Assembly (NCBI GenBank): GCA_963971405.1
Contig: OZ020486.1
Location: forward strand, 33,937,419 to 34,001,418
Source: Psococerastis gibbosa
Lineage: Eukaryota; Arthropoda; Insecta; Psocodea; Psocidae
Direction of reading: 5' to 3'
Length of the DNA: 64,000 bases
In this document: piece by piece, positions 63,186 through 64,000 of the stretch
Layout: every line of letters begins with the position of its first letter
How positions within the stretch are numbered: position 1 is the first letter of the stretch
Program-made: the position numbers and the translations under genes
Notes under the pieces: generated by a model
Databases searched by the model: none
What the model was told of the DNA's origin: nothing
The model's input: the letters and a program-made list of their open reading frames with translations, nothing else

Positions 63186-64000
63186 TGGAACACTGATAGT
63201 ATAGTGGCAACTTAAAATAATTGGTTACAATCTCTTTTAACAAATTTAACATTACTAATAATTGGCCGTAATTTATGTCTTACTTTTCAGTACGGTGTCA
63301 TATTAGAAAACATTTTAATTTTATTTTTTACGTGGAGTGTTTGTTTTATATTCTCAGCTTAGATGTTGATTGAAATTATATTATGAGCCATTTACTGTAC
63401 ATGCTCAAATTAGGATCCCCAAATTTTCAAGGTCATGTGTATGCAGGATGATTGGTTCTATTAGTATATTGTAGCTGTGATTCTATTCTTACTATTGTAA
63501 TTATAGGCCCTATATTTATATGCCTTTTTATTGAAAAAGGTATGCCTTAGTGAAGATTTTAAGTAATATTGAATTGTAATAAGGTCTATTTTACGGACAA
63601 ACTGTACTCCACGAGTGTATTAAAAATTGAAATAATATGTCTACAAAATTAACCACGGTAATGTCCGTAGATGACCTTAACTCTACTCTGAATACGATAC
63701 ACTACACATATTGTAAATTGTATATACAATACCTACTATTGTTCTTCAATGCTAAGCACCATTTCCTATTTTAATGTATTGTACGTCTGGGTACATAAGC
63801 ATTTTAGTTTGAAACCTGTATACCGGCTCTTTGCGACTTAATCTTTGCTGAAAAATTGTGCCACAATCTATTATTGTAATGTCATTCTCGTACAATAATA
63901 TGTAAAATAACACAGCACAATCACATGGATATTGCAAACTTCAGAAAATGTACCTAAAGTATCTATTATATAAATAATCAATCATATAATATGGTTTGCT
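63186..64000. other. Non-coding end of window, nothing recognised
   Basis: AT-rich. The only open frame (63752-63937 minus, 61 codons) lacks motifs. Confidence 0.5.

Overview
The window looks like AT-rich arthropod nuclear DNA, most likely from an insect. It holds two spliced, conserved metazoan genes with GC-rich coding exons and canonical GT-AG introns, and everything between is dense in transposable-element debris (LINE tails, a tRNA-derived SINE, many long palindromic foldback/MITE elements, C/G homopolymers). A large-genome hemipteran is a guess only. No prokaryotic feature, CRISPR array or rRNA was seen.

Layout. 1-21.4 kb: no recognised host gene; degraded LINE tails, foldback elements, MITE-like inverted repeats, one SINE and two copies of a 330-bp dispersed repeat. 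21.47-49.43 kb (+): fourteen exons of an FNDC3-family gene (FNDC3A/B in vertebrates; Drosophila miles to go, mtgo). All thirteen junctions keep phase and give 1085 residues with nine fibronectin type III domains and a C-terminal membrane anchor; only the extreme N-terminal exon(s) were not found. Its introns carry most of the repeats, with LINE tails mainly antisense to the gene. 49.4-56.7 kb: intergenic, with a foldback, a LINE tail and a THAP-like fragment. 56.75-61.26 kb (+): a complete four-exon gene of 287 codons for a PABIR/FAM122-type inhibitor of PP2A-B55. 61.3-64 kb: its 3' UTR and MITE-like palindromes.

The two genes share strand but there is no sign of joint function: FNDC3 proteins are membrane-anchored FN3 proteins, PABIR proteins are nuclear/cytoplasmic phosphatase regulators.

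The most unusual content is a family of perfect-to-near-perfect foldback elements. Their outer arms vary, but they share an inner hairpin (GGTAGCAGACAT ... ATGTCTGCTACC) and 3-bp TTA/ATA/TTC target duplications. One begins 11 nt into an FNDC3 intron after the splice donor, and a foldback-within-foldback configuration occurs at two loci, implying that the composite moved as a unit.
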